DNA from: Chlamydomonas reinhardtii
Taxonomy: Eukaryota; Chlorophyta; Chlorophyceae; Chlamydomonadales; Chlamydomonadaceae
Direction of reading: 5' to 3'
DNA: 64,000 bases
Assembly (NCBI RefSeq): GCF_000002595.2
Contig: NC_057011.1
Location: 478,559 to 542,558, forward strand
Below are positions 1 through 11,633 of this stretch, one piece after another (the first letter of the stretch is position 1; every line of letters starts with the position of its first letter). Below the pieces are notes generated by a model. It had not been told where the DNA came from, ran no database searches, and saw nothing but the letters and a program-made list of their open reading frames with translations. Position numbers and translations under genes: made by a program.

Positions 1-686
1 CCGCCCGCCCTCAGCGCCTCCAGGTTGCTCAACTCCACAGCGTGATTCCACAGGTCCACCGCCGCCTTCCACAGCTCCGACTCGTCCCCCGGCTGCAGCC
101 GCGCGGCAGTAGCAGCAGCAGCAGCGCCTGCGCCGCCGGCAGTAGCAGCGGCGCTGCTGGAGGCAGTGGCGGCACGGGGCATGGCGGCTCGCAGCGCCGA
201 CACGGCGGTCTTGATGCAGGCGACCAGCTCATCAGCAATGTCGGCGGTCGCGGTGGCGGTCGCCCTGCTTCGCGCCGCGGCTTCCTGCCGCCTCGCCCGC
301 GCCTCTGCGCGCTCCGCGGCGCCCTGCTGGCCATTTTCCTCATCGCTGTTGTCGTCGGCGTTGTAGGGCCGGCCGAGCAATGCCGGCCGCCGAGCCGCGG
401 TTGCCACGTCGTCATAATGCCGGACTGCTAGCAGCCGGCGGGTCAGGTCGGTGAGCTGCTTGAGAAGCGATCGCGGCAGCGGCGGAAGCAGCGATGGGTC
501 CGCAAGATAAGCAGGAGCTGCTGCGACGTGAGCGGCAGGCCCCCTTGAAGCCGCAACTGCAGCTGCTGCCTCAGGTGGCCTGGGCATTTGGAATGGCTCT
601 CGCAGCTGCGGCGGCTGTGCTTGTGGCTGTGGTAGATGCGCGCGGGGAGGAATGCCGGCAGCCGCGCCTGCTGCTGCGCCGCGCAT
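1..686 (-). CDS. 5' part of an unrecognised protein, weakly ZIP4/SPO22-like (partial)
   Basis: A minus-strand frame stays open from an ATG at 686 to the window edge (about 228 codons), so the gene is cut by the border. It starts MRGAAAGAAAGIPPR, has a Pro/Ala-rich leader, a leucine-rich stretch (LPRSLLKQLTDLTRRLL, about residues 68-84), an acidic/Arg-Ala-rich linker, then SELWKAAVDLWNHAVELSN near the edge. The pairing of an LPxxLxxxLxxLxxL segment with an LWKxxxxLWNxxVxLxN segment recalls, from memory, the N-terminus of plant ZIP4/SPO22, a TPR protein of meiotic crossover formation. This is inference only: no TPR repeats lie inside the window. Codon use is GC3-rich like the neighbouring genes. 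The frame is well supported; the family is not. Confidence 0.5.
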   Translation of the reverse strand, partial: MRGAAAGAAAGIPPRAHLPQPQAQPPQLREPFQMPRPPEAAAAVAASRGPAAHVAAAPAYLADPSLLPPLPRSLLKQLTDLTRRLLAVRHYDDVATAARRPALLGRPYNADDNSDEENGQQGAAERAEARARRQEAAARSRATATATADIADELVACIKTAVSALRAAMPRAATASSSAAATAGGAGAAAAATAARLQPGDESELWKAAVDLWNHAVELSNLEALRAG

Positions 687-1125
687 GAAGTGGGCCGCTC
701 GCACTTTGTTTCAAGGTACTGAACAAGTATCCCTACGCTGCTATAATTGTTGAAGTGCTGGACTAGGGTGCTAAGCAAAGAGGCAAGCGAGAGCACCGAG
801 AGAGGTTTGCACAGGGTTCGCATGGACGGACCGCGTTTCCCGCCAAAAGTGCCCTTGCCCTTGCCCTGGCCGGCCCTCTCCATAGCCAGCCCACTAGCTC
901 GCCAAACACGCACGCTATATACGCGCGCCGCTCCGCTCAATTGCCTCCATCTTGCGAGCCCTTCCCACACATTCCTCCAACCATTCTCACCCTACCTCCA
1001 ACCCGCCCTCACACATACTTGCAGGCAAAGCTCCACTCCGCTTCACTCCACTCTCGTCCTCCGCTTCCTCCCGCTCCGCCCAACGCCGCTCCGCCCAACG
1101 CTGCTCCTGCCTCCTGCTACTCCCG
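687..1125. other. Intergenic: 5' flank of the 686 gene, 3' flank of ZMYND10
   Basis: No frame with coding character is seen. Both neighbours are on the minus strand, so this holds the 3'UTR of the ZMYND10 homologue and the promoter/5'UTR of the leftmost gene. I found no clear TGTAA polyadenylation signal on the minus strand here. Confidence 0.5.
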
Positions 1126-3661
1126 CTACTCTGGGTCGTCCAGGCCAGGGCTGTCCTCGTCATCATCATCCACGTCATCACCCGCCAGCGGCGACAGCGG
1201 CGGTTCTTCATGCTGCTGCTGGGAGCCCATGCCGGCCGCGTCTGGGATGGACACCGGTGCGGGGGTCCTACTGCTGCTACTGCTGGTGCTGGCGGCAGTG
1301 GCAGTGGCAGTGGCCGCTTGCGGCGCCGCCGGCACTGCCGGCTGCGGCGCCTGCGGCGGCGGGACCGGTGATGTGAGCTCAGTGATCTTGGGCGCTGCTG
1401 GCGCTGGTGCTGGTGCTGCGGGCGAAGGCTTTGCCGCGGGCGCCGCCGCCGGGGACGTCTTGGCGGGCGCCGCCGCCGGTCCTGCAGATGGCGCGGCGGC
1501 GGCGGAGCTAGAGGCCGTGGCGGCGGTGGCGGACAGCGCAGCCGCCGCCTTGGGTGCGGGGGCTGCCTTGCCCGCCGGCTCCTGCAGCACCTGCACCAGG
1601 GGCTTGGCGGCGGCGGCGGCTGGCGCCGCCGCCGCCGCCCCTGCCTTGCCGCCCGCCCCGCCGCCGCTGCTGCTACTGCCGGCCCCTGGCGCCGGCTTGG
1701 GTGCCGCTGCGGTGCCGGCCCCAGCGGCGGCGGCCCCGGCGGCGGCGGCGCCCGGCGCGAAGTCCTGTAGCACCGTGAGGGCTCCGGCCACTGGGTGGTA
1801 GGCGTACCACACACCTGCCACCCGGTCGCGCTCCTTTGGCTGTGAGGGTGAGGGGCAGGGGCAGTGGGAGGGGTAACATTCACGTCTAGCCAAGAAAGTG
1901 GTAGACGGCAGCGGGGGCCAGTGTGAGCATGTTTGTAACTTGATTGCCCCCGCCCTTACACGTGGGGTGTCTGCATGATGCACCATGCAGACACCCACGC
2001 ACCCTTTCGCTCCTCCTTTCCACTCCTCTCCACTCCTCTCCTCTCCCCTCCCCTCCCCTCCTCTCCTCTCCTCTCCTCTCCTCTCCTCTCCTCTCCTCTC
2101 CTCTCCTCTCCTCTCCTCTCCTCTCCTCTCCTCTCCTCTCCTCTCCTCTCCCCTGCCCTCCTCTCCTCCCAGCCCCTTCTACTCCCCCTCACCTTGGGCG
2201 CCTTCTTGAGTTTCACCTGCAGCGCCAGCCCGTCCACCGCCAGCAGCCCCACCGTCACCCACAGCACCGCCGCGCCCTCGCCGCTGTCGCGCGTGGGCAG
2301 CTCCGGCAGCGACAGCAGCGCCTCCGCAGCCAGGTCGCCCCAGCGCACACTGGCCTGCGGGCGCGCGTGTTTGTGTTTGTGTTTGTGTGTGTGTGTGCGC
2401 GTGTGTGTGTGTGTTTGTGTGGGTTGTGTGTGTGTGTGTGTGCCTATGTGCGTGTGCGTGATTTGTGTGTGTACTTCTGTGTATATATGAGGCTGTGTAC
2501 ATGTGTGTGTTCTGCACAAGGAAGGAACGTGTCTTCGTGTATGTATGTGCGTTACCGTATACGCGCTCATCACACTCCGGCACGCCCCACCAGGGCACGC
2601 CAGTCCCCCCCGCCCCCGCACCTTGCCGTTGGCCGGCAGCGGCCGCGTGTCGTCCAGCTCCAGCGGCTTCAGCCGGTAGCGCAGCCCCTGCACCGCCACT
2701 GGCGCCGTCTTGCTACTGCCGCTACTACTGCTACTGCCGCTACTGCCGGCGGGCGCCGCCACCTCCACAGGCTCGGGCGGGCGGGAGTCGTCCAGGGCCA
2801 TGGCGAAGTCGTACCAGGACTCAAACACGCCGCCGCCGCTGTCGTGCACCTGGGGGTGGCGGGATGGAGGGGGTTGCCAAGTCAATTGGGGCCGGGGTGC
2901 GCAGTCCGGAAAGCAATATGGAAACAGAGCGGGGCAGGGAATTGAAGCGAAGTGGAGAATGCAGTTCTGCAGCAGCGACAAAACGTATGTCAGTCATCAA
3001 TTGCTCATTTGCATCACCTGGCGTCCTGCACCCATGCAAATCCCACCCCCGCCGCCGCCTACCTTGCGCCAGGTGCAGACCTTGACCGGCGGGGGCGCCG
3101 CCCCGCCGCCGCCGCCGCCGCCGTTTGCCGCCGCCGCCACCGATGAGGCCGCCTCGGGCGCCGCCGGCTCCATCTCACACATGAAGTCAAGGTGCTGCGT
3201 GGCCCCAAAGAACGCGTAGGTTAAATTAAATCCTGACTTGCGACACTTTCGTGACCCTTCGTTGCAACCTTTTGCATGCCCACATCCCAGGCCCCAATGC
3301 AACTTCTGCCATACCCCAATGCGCCGCCCCAATCCACCGCCCCCCCCCCCCGCCCGCCACTCCTCTCCCCCGCCCGCCAACCTTCTCCCACCACCCAACT
3401 ACACACCCAGCCACACCCACCCAGCCACCCACTTTGAGCATGGCCTCCATGCGCTCCCTCGCCATGCGCCTGGCCGCCTCCCCGCTGAAGTGCTGCTTCA
3501 CAGCCGCGTCCGCCACCTGTGTGTGTCCGCCGCGCCCGTGTCAGTCAGTCAGTCAGTCAGTCAGTCAGTCAGTCAGTCAGTCAGTGTCCGTGCGACCCGG
3601 GACAGCAGCAGTGGCCCGAGACAGAGGCAACCCCCCCCCCCACACACACGCACACGCACAT

Positions 3662-3731
<70 letters not shown>

Positions 3732-3775
3732 TGCGTCATTGGGTGGGCTTTCGTTTCGTTTTTTAACACACACAC

Positions 3776-3816
<41 letters not shown>

Positions 3817-6250
3817 CTCGTGCCCCTAGTGCGCTCGTAAGCCGACTGGCTTCGGCCGCCCCCCGGACCCGCCGCCCCCTCCTCTCCCCCCAACCCGCTG
3901 CCCCCGCACCTGCCGCCAGTTCTTGCCCCGCAGCAGCGCCTCACGCACCACCGGCACCGCCTCCAGGATGAGGGCGGCGGCGCGGCCACTGCCGGCCTGG
4001 TGGTGGTGTGGAGGGCGGCGAGGGGGCGGAATGATGGTGGTGGAAGGGGTGGAGGAGCGTCCAGCAAGGGCATTGTTATGCAGCCTTCATCAGTCCCCCG
4101 GCGCCCTCTTCAGCGCCAGCATACGGCACCAAGATACATGCGTGTGGGCGGATCCAACTTGATGCCTTTCCCAACGGCTTCCCCCCAGCTACACGCGTGT
4201 CATACACAATCTTCCCCGCGCCCCCCTCCGTGCTCTGGGCGGGGCTGGCGGGTTTGGGCTAACTCGGTTGGCTTGCTTTGGGCTCTGGACTGAACTACCC
4301 GCCCCCCGCCCCCCGACAAACACACACACACACACACACACAGGTACACGGTACACGTTTTCCGTTTCCCCTTCCTCTCGTGTTTCCTGACACACCCACC
4401 TGGTCGGGCGTGGCGCCCAGGGCCAGCTCGTCCAGGCTGCGCTGCAGGTCCTTGAGCACCGGCAGCTGCGTGTGTGTGTGTGTTAAAGAGCACAAGGAAA
4501 ACGTTGTGTGGTGTGTGTGTGTGTGTATGTGGGGGGGGGAGGAGGGGTGGCGAGGAGAGGGGGTGAGCGTTGCGAAGGGAAGGCGCGTTGACACGGCGGC
4601 ACGTCGGTGAGCGTGAGCTGCACGTGGTCAGCGTGAGCCGCAATGCACCGCCCCCATGCGGCCCAACTCATACCTCCTCAGTCCCCCACGATGTTCCCCC
4701 TTCACCTTGGTTATGGTTTAGGTCCCCCCCCCACACACACACCTCCCAGCTCCCCCACCTCCTCCCCACTCCTCCTCCTCCCCCACCTCCCCCTCTCACC
4801 TGGTCGAACATGAGCTCGTTGAGGTGTCGCTTCAGCCCCAGCAGCCGCTCGCGCCGGTACTCGTCCAGCGCGTACCGGGCGCGGCAGCGAGGCTCCACAA
4901 GCAGGTTGGTCACCGCCAGCCACACCTGCAGGCGTGCAGTGGGGTGGGGAGGTGGTGGTGGTGGTGGGGGTAGTGGTGGTGGTGGTGGGGGGTGGTTGCA
5001 AAGATTGGTACAGAGAAGATGTAGTGAAGTAAACAGCAGGCGTAGGGGCGGGGGCGGGGGGTGTCTGATAGGAAAGTGCAAGGGAGGTTGGGGGCATCCG
5101 AGGTCCAAGACGCGTGGGCTTTCATAGTGAAGCATGTGTGCGCACCCGCCTCATCACCCGCTCCACCCCATCCTCTACCCACCCTGAATCCCCACTTCGG
5201 GGGTGGGTTGGGTTTTGCCCTTGAACCCCCTGACGCCCCCCACCTCAGCCCCCTCCCCCGCCTGTATCCACCTGTCCGTCTGTCTGCGTGATCTTCAGCC
5301 GGTCCGCCGGCGGCACCACCGCCCACCGGTTGCCCACCCACTTCTCCAGCACAGGCCGCCCCTTGGCGCCTGCGGATGAGGGGTAGCGGGGGGGGGGCGC
5401 CGTGGGTTGAGTGTCAGGGGTGGATGGGCGGGTGGGTGGGAGCTGGGTGCCACGTGGCGGCCGCGGCCAGGGGGTCCCACGTGTGTCGTGTTGTGCAACC
5501 ACCGCCATGCCAGCCTTCTACAAGCAATACAAAGGCGAGCTACCCAATCCCGCCAAACCCCAACAACCCCCCTCCCCTCCCTCCCTCCGTTCCTCCCTCC
5601 GTCCCTCCCTCCGTTCCTCAGCTGGTTTAGCTTAGTTTGGTCTAGTTTGGGCTGGTAATTACAACCCCCCCTCTCCCCCCCTCCCCATCCCCTCCCCACC
5701 TGTCTTGGGGTCCAGCGGCTGCCGGGTGCGCACCCAGGGCGGGCGGTCCAGCAGCGGCAGCAGCGCCATCAGCGTGTCGTTCACGGACACGGCGCGGGTG
5801 AGCGCGCCCAGCGGCATGCGCGGCAGTGCGTCCGTCACGTAGCTGGTGGGGGGTGAGGAGGGGGAGGAGGGGGTGGGTGGGTGGGGGTGGGGGATAGGGG
5901 GTGAAGGGGGCGCACTGTGTGTGTGCGAGCTTAGAAGGCACAAGGGGAGGAACTGTGTACGAATTGTGTGTGTGTGTGTGTTGTTGTTGTTTTTGGTGTC
6001 CCAAGGGGACAGCGGCGCTTGCCGGTATGTGGTGCGCCTCAGCCCCAACCACACACCCACCGACCCTTCCCCCAGGGCACAGCCCCCCACCCACCCAACA
6101 GTGCCCCTACCCCTCCCGCTCCCCTCTGTTCCCTCCCGCCTCTCACCGCGTGATGTTGAGCCCGCACATGAGCACGCCCCACTCCGTCTCCCGCCGCTTC
6201 TCCTCCTGCTCCTCCAGCTTGGTCATAGCGAGCATCTGCTCCGCCGTGCG

Positions 6251-6337
<87 letters not shown>

Positions 6338-7386
6338 GGGGGGGGGGGCGGAGGTTGGGGGGGGGGGCTCCATGCATGTTAGATAAGACGAGAGGGCGTA
6401 GCCAGGGGGGGGTTGTAGATACCAGCCCAAACTAAACCAAACCCAATGCAATAGAGCGAGGGGGTGATTGGGTTGGGCGCTGGGATGGAGACCTCCTCAC
6501 TCTGTCTTCCTCCGTTCCTGCCTGCCTCCCAACCCCCTCCCCTCCCCAATCCCCTCCCACCCGTCCCCTCTCGTCCCCTCCCCTCTCCCCGCCCCCCAAT
6601 CCCCCATCCCTCCTCCCTCTCACCCCTGTGCTCCGCCAGCCTGTGTCCCTCCGCCACTAGCCGTGTCAGGCGGCGGTAGCACCAGTCCGCCACCTCCAGC
6701 CCGAAGTCCTCTGACAGCGACTCGGCGGCGTGAGAGTGGTACAGACACACCTGCCGGGCAGGAGGGCGGGCCGGGGCGGCGGTGTGTGGGGTGGAGTCCC
6801 GGGCGGAGTGGGGTGTTGGACTTGTTTGTCACACTCTCCCTTCCTCCCTCCCTCCCTTCCTTCCTCCCTACACACATACACACACGGTCCCTCGACCTCC
6901 CTCACCCTTCTTCCTCCCCCCGATCCCCCTCCTCACCTGCAGCAGGTTGGCCACCGCCACCTCGTGGTACAGCAGCACGTAGGCGCTCACGCTGTCCACG
7001 TGCTCGGCCAGGTGGCCCGCCAGCAGCGGGTACACGTGCTCCTTCCACGCCTCCATCACCAGCAGGTCGTGCACCAGGACCTGAGGAGGAGGAGGAGGTC
7101 GGGTTGGGAGATGGGGTGGGGGGGGGGGCGAAGTGAAGGGGAGGAGGAATGGGGGAGAGAGGTCCCGCGGTCTGGCCTTTCGTGCCCCCCCTGTGTGTCG
7201 ATCGCCCCCTGCCCGCCTGCCTCGGGCAGTCTCGGGCACGCCCTCCCCTTCCGGACTGAACTTTACCATCCCAAACGCACCATCCCAAACACACAGACCC
7301 GCGCACCTGCAGCTTGTCCAGCGACACCAGCAGCTCCACCACAAACTCATCGCTGTTGGTCTGGGCGTTGTAATGGGCCTGCACAC

Positions 7387-7459
<73 letters not shown>

Positions 7460-8225
7460 GGGTGTTGGGGAGTTAGGCGGCCACCCGCACCGGCGCTCTG
7501 GTGCTGCTACTGTGGTGCTGCTGCGTGCAGTGAGGGATGTTCGCAAAGCAGCTGGGCGCTTCGCCTTGTGCCCTGCACCCTCCTGCACACGCACCTAGGG
7601 GAGTTTGGGTTCGCTGTGATGCCTGCCAGCCCCCAAGACACCACACCACGGCCATGCCAGTCCCAGAAAACCAGGTCCGCTTTTGAGTAAACCACGCCGC
7701 TCGAGCCTTCCCACCTGGAGGTTCAGCCGCTCGATCCACTCATGCTGCTGGTGCCACTTGTTGCTCCCAACCTGTCAGCGTGCGGCAGCAAGCGAATAAG
7801 CGCTCGCAGTATCCGCTGCACGCGTGCTTAGGCAAGCGCTCCCCTGTGCGGCTGGCGGCCTACGGGAGGCCTGGCGTCCCCGAGCAAGCGCCGGGGCCGC
7901 GGGGTCGCCTGGCACGAAACCCTGGTGCCAGAGTCGCTCCATTCCTCAAGATTGGACTTTCCCCCAGATCAATCTCTAGATGCACGTTCAGCACTCACGT
8001 CCTCAATGCCCAGCGGCTGAAGTTGGTTAATGATGTGTTCCGCTTCGGTCGCGCTCAGCGGCGCCTGCGGTATAAAACAAGTCACCTTAATAGCATTATC
8101 ACAAGCTTGAAATAACCAGAGCAGGACATGCGCGCAAAGGCTAGGTCAACTCTTCCGCGAACCTGCGATACTCCACCGCCCTGCGCCTGCTGTCCGCGTT
8201 GTAGAAGCTGCTCTATACTATCCAT
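1126..8225 (-). CDS. ZMYND10: ZMYND10 homologue, cytoplasmic axonemal dynein-arm assembly factor
   Basis: ZMYND10 acts in the cytoplasm in preassembly of ciliary dynein arms. Seventeen exons, read 5' to 3': 8225-8163, 8064-7999, 7771-7715, 7378-7307, 7080-6937, 6750-6624, 6252-6147, 5842-5700, 5369-5272, 4925-4800, 4465-4400, 3996-3910, 3516-3429, 3232-3063, 2849-2622, 2354-2193, 1839-1126. Phases close over 2517 nt (838 aa). Residues 1 to about 400 follow animal ZMYND10 in order: NKWHQQHEWIERLNLQ, LVMEAWKEHVYPLL, YVTDALPRMPLGALTR, LDRPPWVR, LKITQTDGQVWLAVTNLL, ARYALDEYRRERLLGLKRHL, NWRQVADAAVKQHF. The human protein is about 440 aa and ends in a MYND zinc finger. Here that position (about 415 on) leads instead into a 420-residue tail with almost no Cys: a possibly folded part (LTYAFFGATQHLDFMCEME, WYDFAMALDD, YAYHPVAGALTVLQDF), then an Ala/Pro-rich, acidic end. 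It shares a 469-bp divergent promoter region with the PLP-enzyme gene. Confidence 0.9.
2060..2151 (+). repeat. (CTCCT)n pentanucleotide array in last ZMYND10 intron
   Basis: About 18 nearly perfect CTCCT units lie between exons 16 and 17. On the transcribed strand they give a purine-only AGGAG tract about 40 nt downstream of the exon-16 donor (2192-2191). Confidence 0.9.
3540..3812 (+). repeat. (TCAG)n followed by two (CA)n arrays, ZMYND10 intron
   Basis: A (TCAG)12 array at about 3540-3587, (CA)n at about 3647-3730 and a second (CA)n at about 3769-3812 fill the intron between exons 12 and 13. Confidence 0.9.
4481..4508 (+). repeat. Interspersed intron repeat family C, short copy
   Basis: The core TTAAAGAGCACAAGGAAAAC recurs exactly at 44175-44194 and, inverted, near 45322-45341, with a diverged longer copy at 22988-23040. 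Here it sits between GT arrays in a ZMYND10 intron. Confidence 0.6.
5620..5670 (+). repeat. Interspersed intron repeat family A, copy 1
   Basis: Contains AGTTTGGGCTGGTA followed by TTACAACCCC. The same block recurs in introns of several genes in this window, here in an intron of ZMYND10 about 30 bp from the exon end at 5700. Confidence 0.6.
6254..6336 (+). repeat. (GT)n array forming a splice acceptor of ZMYND10
   Basis: About 40 GT units. On the transcribed (minus) strand the array reads (CA)n and its end supplies the CAG acceptor at 6255-6253 of exon 7. Confidence 0.9.
6375..6404 (-). repeat. Possible diverged copy of intron repeat family B
   Basis: On the minus strand it reads TGGCTACGCC...TCTTATCTAACATG, partly like the family-B copies at 28301, 43178 and 44411. 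It directly adjoins the family-A copy at 6411. Confidence 0.35.
6411..6460 (-). repeat. Interspersed intron repeat family A, copy 2 (inverted)
   Basis: Reads TAGATACCAGCCCAAAC ... CCAATGCAATAGAGCGAG on the plus strand, almost the same as 43944-43990 in a TRM11 intron 37 kb away. Confidence 0.65.
7385..7457 (+). repeat. (CA)n array in a ZMYND10 intron
   Basis: About 36 CA units beside the acceptor of exon 4 (minus strand reads GTTGTGTGCAG at the exon border). Confidence 0.9.
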
Positions 8226-8694
8226 AGCTGCTTATGATGCCCAGATCACTCAAGGTTTGTGAAAGGCAGGTCTCTACGCTTCGAACGACCGCTGAACTAC
8301 CCTTCTGAGGCACAGCTCAACGACACGACAATGTAAGCATGTGGAGAGGTGTATGATGTGAAGTAATTATCTTAGGCGTCTCCGGTTTACCGCTGTTTGC
8401 CGAAAAGGAAGCTTCAATCGGAATGAGCATTGCACCCTGAGTCCAAGCAGCTTAATTTGGGACCTGGTCGATTGAATTTCCATATGTATATGGAGTTATA
8501 CATCAATATCACCTCCAAAGCTCAAAGCATACGGCACCCGAGCCGCCCACAAATGGAACTGTGCCTCTCCTTGCCCAATTGTTAGTTGCAGAAGTAACAT
8601 ACCCGCGTAGCACCCACTTGGTCCTTAAACATCAGTCGCCTCTGCGCGGGGAGGTTCTGACGCGGTCGGGGCCACAAAGTCGGAGCAGGAGGAC
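8226..8694. promoter_or_regulatory. Divergent promoter region of ZMYND10 and the PLP-enzyme gene
   Basis: The two start codons (8225 minus, 8695 plus) are 469 bp apart in head-to-head arrangement, so both promoters and 5'UTRs must lie here. The stretch is visibly more AT-rich than its surroundings (for example around 8440-8520). I see no TATA box or other element I would name with confidence. Confidence 0.55.
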
Positions 8695-10611
8695 ATGGGC
8701 ACGGTGGACGCGGCGGCACTCACCGCCGCACCCGCACCCGGCGCCTCCACCACGCCGAATGGCGCCGCGGCCCCAACAGCCTCTGCCAATGCCAGCGGCA
8801 CCAAACCCATAACCATCACCCGAAGTGGCTATCAGGGCTTTGGCTCTTTCTTCAATGAGGTGTCGGTTCAGGACATGATTGCCGTGCCCCGGGATGCCTA
8901 CGTGCCGCCGGCGCGGCCCTTCGCACCGCCCTCGCTGGAGCGCGCCGCCTCGCTCCCTTTCGGCGAGGCGTGTCGAGAGCTTTTCATGATTGACTTCCAG
9001 CGCTGGACCTTCATAAATCACGGCGCATTCGGCGGCGTGTGCCGCCCGGCGCATGAGGAGGCCAACCAGTGGCGGGAGTACTGCGAGGCACAGCCCCTCA
9101 AGTTCCTGGACAGGTGTGTGTGCGTGTGTATGTGCATGTGGCGTGGGGGGAGCAATTTATTCCAATCTCAGTACAAATGGGTATGCCTGGACGATAAGGA
9201 GGAACTGTTGGAGATTAGAGAGGGCACGACCGAGCGTGTGGAACAAACTCACCTAGCCTGACCCCTCACCCCTTCTCTTCCCCATCCCCACCCATGCAGG
9301 GAGCTCTTTCCACAGATGGTCCGGGTGATGCGGGAGATGGCGGACTTCATGGGGGCGGACCCGCGGGTACGTGTGTATGTGTGCGCGTGTGCGTGTGTGT
9401 GGGGGGGCAGGGGGGGTTCAGGGGGATGGGGTCAATGGTGTCAGTGGTTTCAGTGGGTCCGTGTATGTGGGCGTTGTGTTTTGCGGTGTGAATGTGTGAT
9501 GCGTGCCTGTATTGGTACGTTGGGGCTCTTGGCTCAGGCCCGGCTAAAAAAAACCCTTTACACACCCTCTCATGCCCTCCCCCCCACAGGACCTGGTATT
9601 TGTGCCCAACGCCACCACCGGCCTCAATGTGGCCATTCAGGCGGCAGGTGCGGCGGGCGGGGAGGGGGAGGGCGGGGAGGGGGGTTGCTGGTGTGTTGAG
9701 GCTCTCTGGCTACGTGTGTGGCTGCGTCCCCCGGCTTATTACGGCACGTGTGTGTGGGGGGGCTGTATGTTGTTGAAGGGCTTTGCCTCCTTCAGCTCCC
9801 CTGCGCGTATGTGTGTGTGGCTGTGTGTGTGTGCGTATGTGGTTGGCGTGTGTGTGTGTGTGTGTGTGTGTGTTTGGCGTGTGTGTGCTTGTGTGTGCGC
9901 GTGGTACCGTGCGGGGTACGGCACTGGGGGTACGGGTTGATGTTGCCTGCCTACGGTGATGCAACTGGCTGGCCCCGCATGGGGCGGATGGGGCATGGGT
10001 GCTCTCGCAAGTCACAACGGTCCCCCGACGCCTGAATGATAACCCGCTCTCTCCCCTTCTTTTTCCCCCTTCAGGCCTGCGGCCCGGCGACACAATGTAC
10101 ATGCTCAACATAGGGTGAGCGCTGGAAACGCACTAAAGGGAAGGGGCTCAGCACAGCCGGTCTCCATGCGTGTGCGTGTGCATGCGCTTGTGTTTGCGTT
10201 GTGGTTTGCCACCAGCACGCTTATCGGCCGCTGTGGTAACAGGCTCACAACGAAGTGCCCCATGAGGACCTTGTGGACTGTTGCCACGCCTTGGTTATAC
10301 GAGTACGACTTGAGTACGACTTGAGTACGACATGAGTACGACGTGAATACGACATGCCCCAGGACTGTTGCCACGCCTGTGCAGGTACGGCAGTGTTAAG
10401 AAGATGGCGCAGGCGGCGTCCGCGGCGGCGGCAGGGCGGGGCGCTGGCTCTGCCGACCCGGCTGCTGCTGCTGCTGCTGCTGCTACAGCCTCTGCTGGCA
10501 CGGCTACAGCCGCCGCCACGCCCACGCCCACGCCCACGCCGCACGGCGAGGCCCCCGGCGGCATCAATGTGGTGTACGGCGAGGTGGTGTTTCCCATTAG
10601 GTAGGCGCGGG

Positions 10612-10646
<35 letters not shown>

Positions 10647-10925
10647 AAGAAGCTCCACCCCACTGCACGCTCAAGTCTCAACCCAACCGCGCACCCGCCT
10701 CGCTCCTCCAACCCCCACCCCACCCCACCCTCCACCCCACCCCCTAGCGGCCCCCAAGCCATCGTGGACCTGGTGGCCGCCACGCTGCCGCCCGGCACCC
10801 GGCTGGCGGTGTTCGACACAGTCACCAGCAACACCGCGCTGCTGCTGCCCGTGGCGGAGCTGACAGCGCTGTGCAGGAGCAGGTGGGCGGCCTTTAGGGC
10901 GCGTGCATGTGTTCGGTGTGTGTTC

Positions 10926-10961
<36 letters not shown>

Positions 10962-11602
10962 CTCTGTGTGTGTATGTGTGTGTGTTCATCTTTTGGGGAG
11001 GCACACCTGTACCGGTACAGCACGCCACGCCCGCCGCCGTGCAACTCTGCACTGCTTCAGCTACTGCTGCTTCAGCTACTGCCGCCGCTGTACTGCTGCC
11101 CACCGCAGGGGCGTGCAGGTGCTCATAGACGGCGCACACGCGCTGGGGCAGGTGCACCTAGACTTGCAGGCCGGCGTGTGCGGCGGCAGCGTGCACGGCG
11201 ATACACAGGAGGAGCAGCAGCAGCCGCAGCAGCCGCAGCAGCAGCAGCAGCAGCAGGCGGAAGCCGCAGCAGCGGGCGCAGCCGTGTCGGCACTGACCAT
11301 CAACGGTAGTGCCGCCGATGCCGGTGCCGCCGCAACCAGCAAGCCCAGCTCCTCAAGCCAGGACCCGGGTTCGAATCTCGCTGTGCCCGACTTCTTTGTG
11401 ACCAACTGTCACAAGTGGCTGGCGGCGCCGCGCGGCACGGCGGTGATGTGGGTGCGGCGGGACCGGCAGGCGGCGGTGCGGCCGCTGGTGGTCAGCCACG
11501 GCAGCGGCGCCGGCTTCACTTCCGACTTCATCTGGGATGGTGGGTGATGCACACACACACACGCGCTGTGCGTGCATTGAAGAGGGAACAAAGGATTCTT
11601 GC

Positions 11603-11633
<31 letters not shown>

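Noticed and set aside
11362-11382. tRNA B-box-like GGGTTCGAATCTC in an exon of the PLP enzyme
   Set aside because: It lies in a continuous coding frame (DPGSNLAVPDFF) and no A-box or cloverleaf is seen; likely chance, or an old exonised tRNA-like piece at most.
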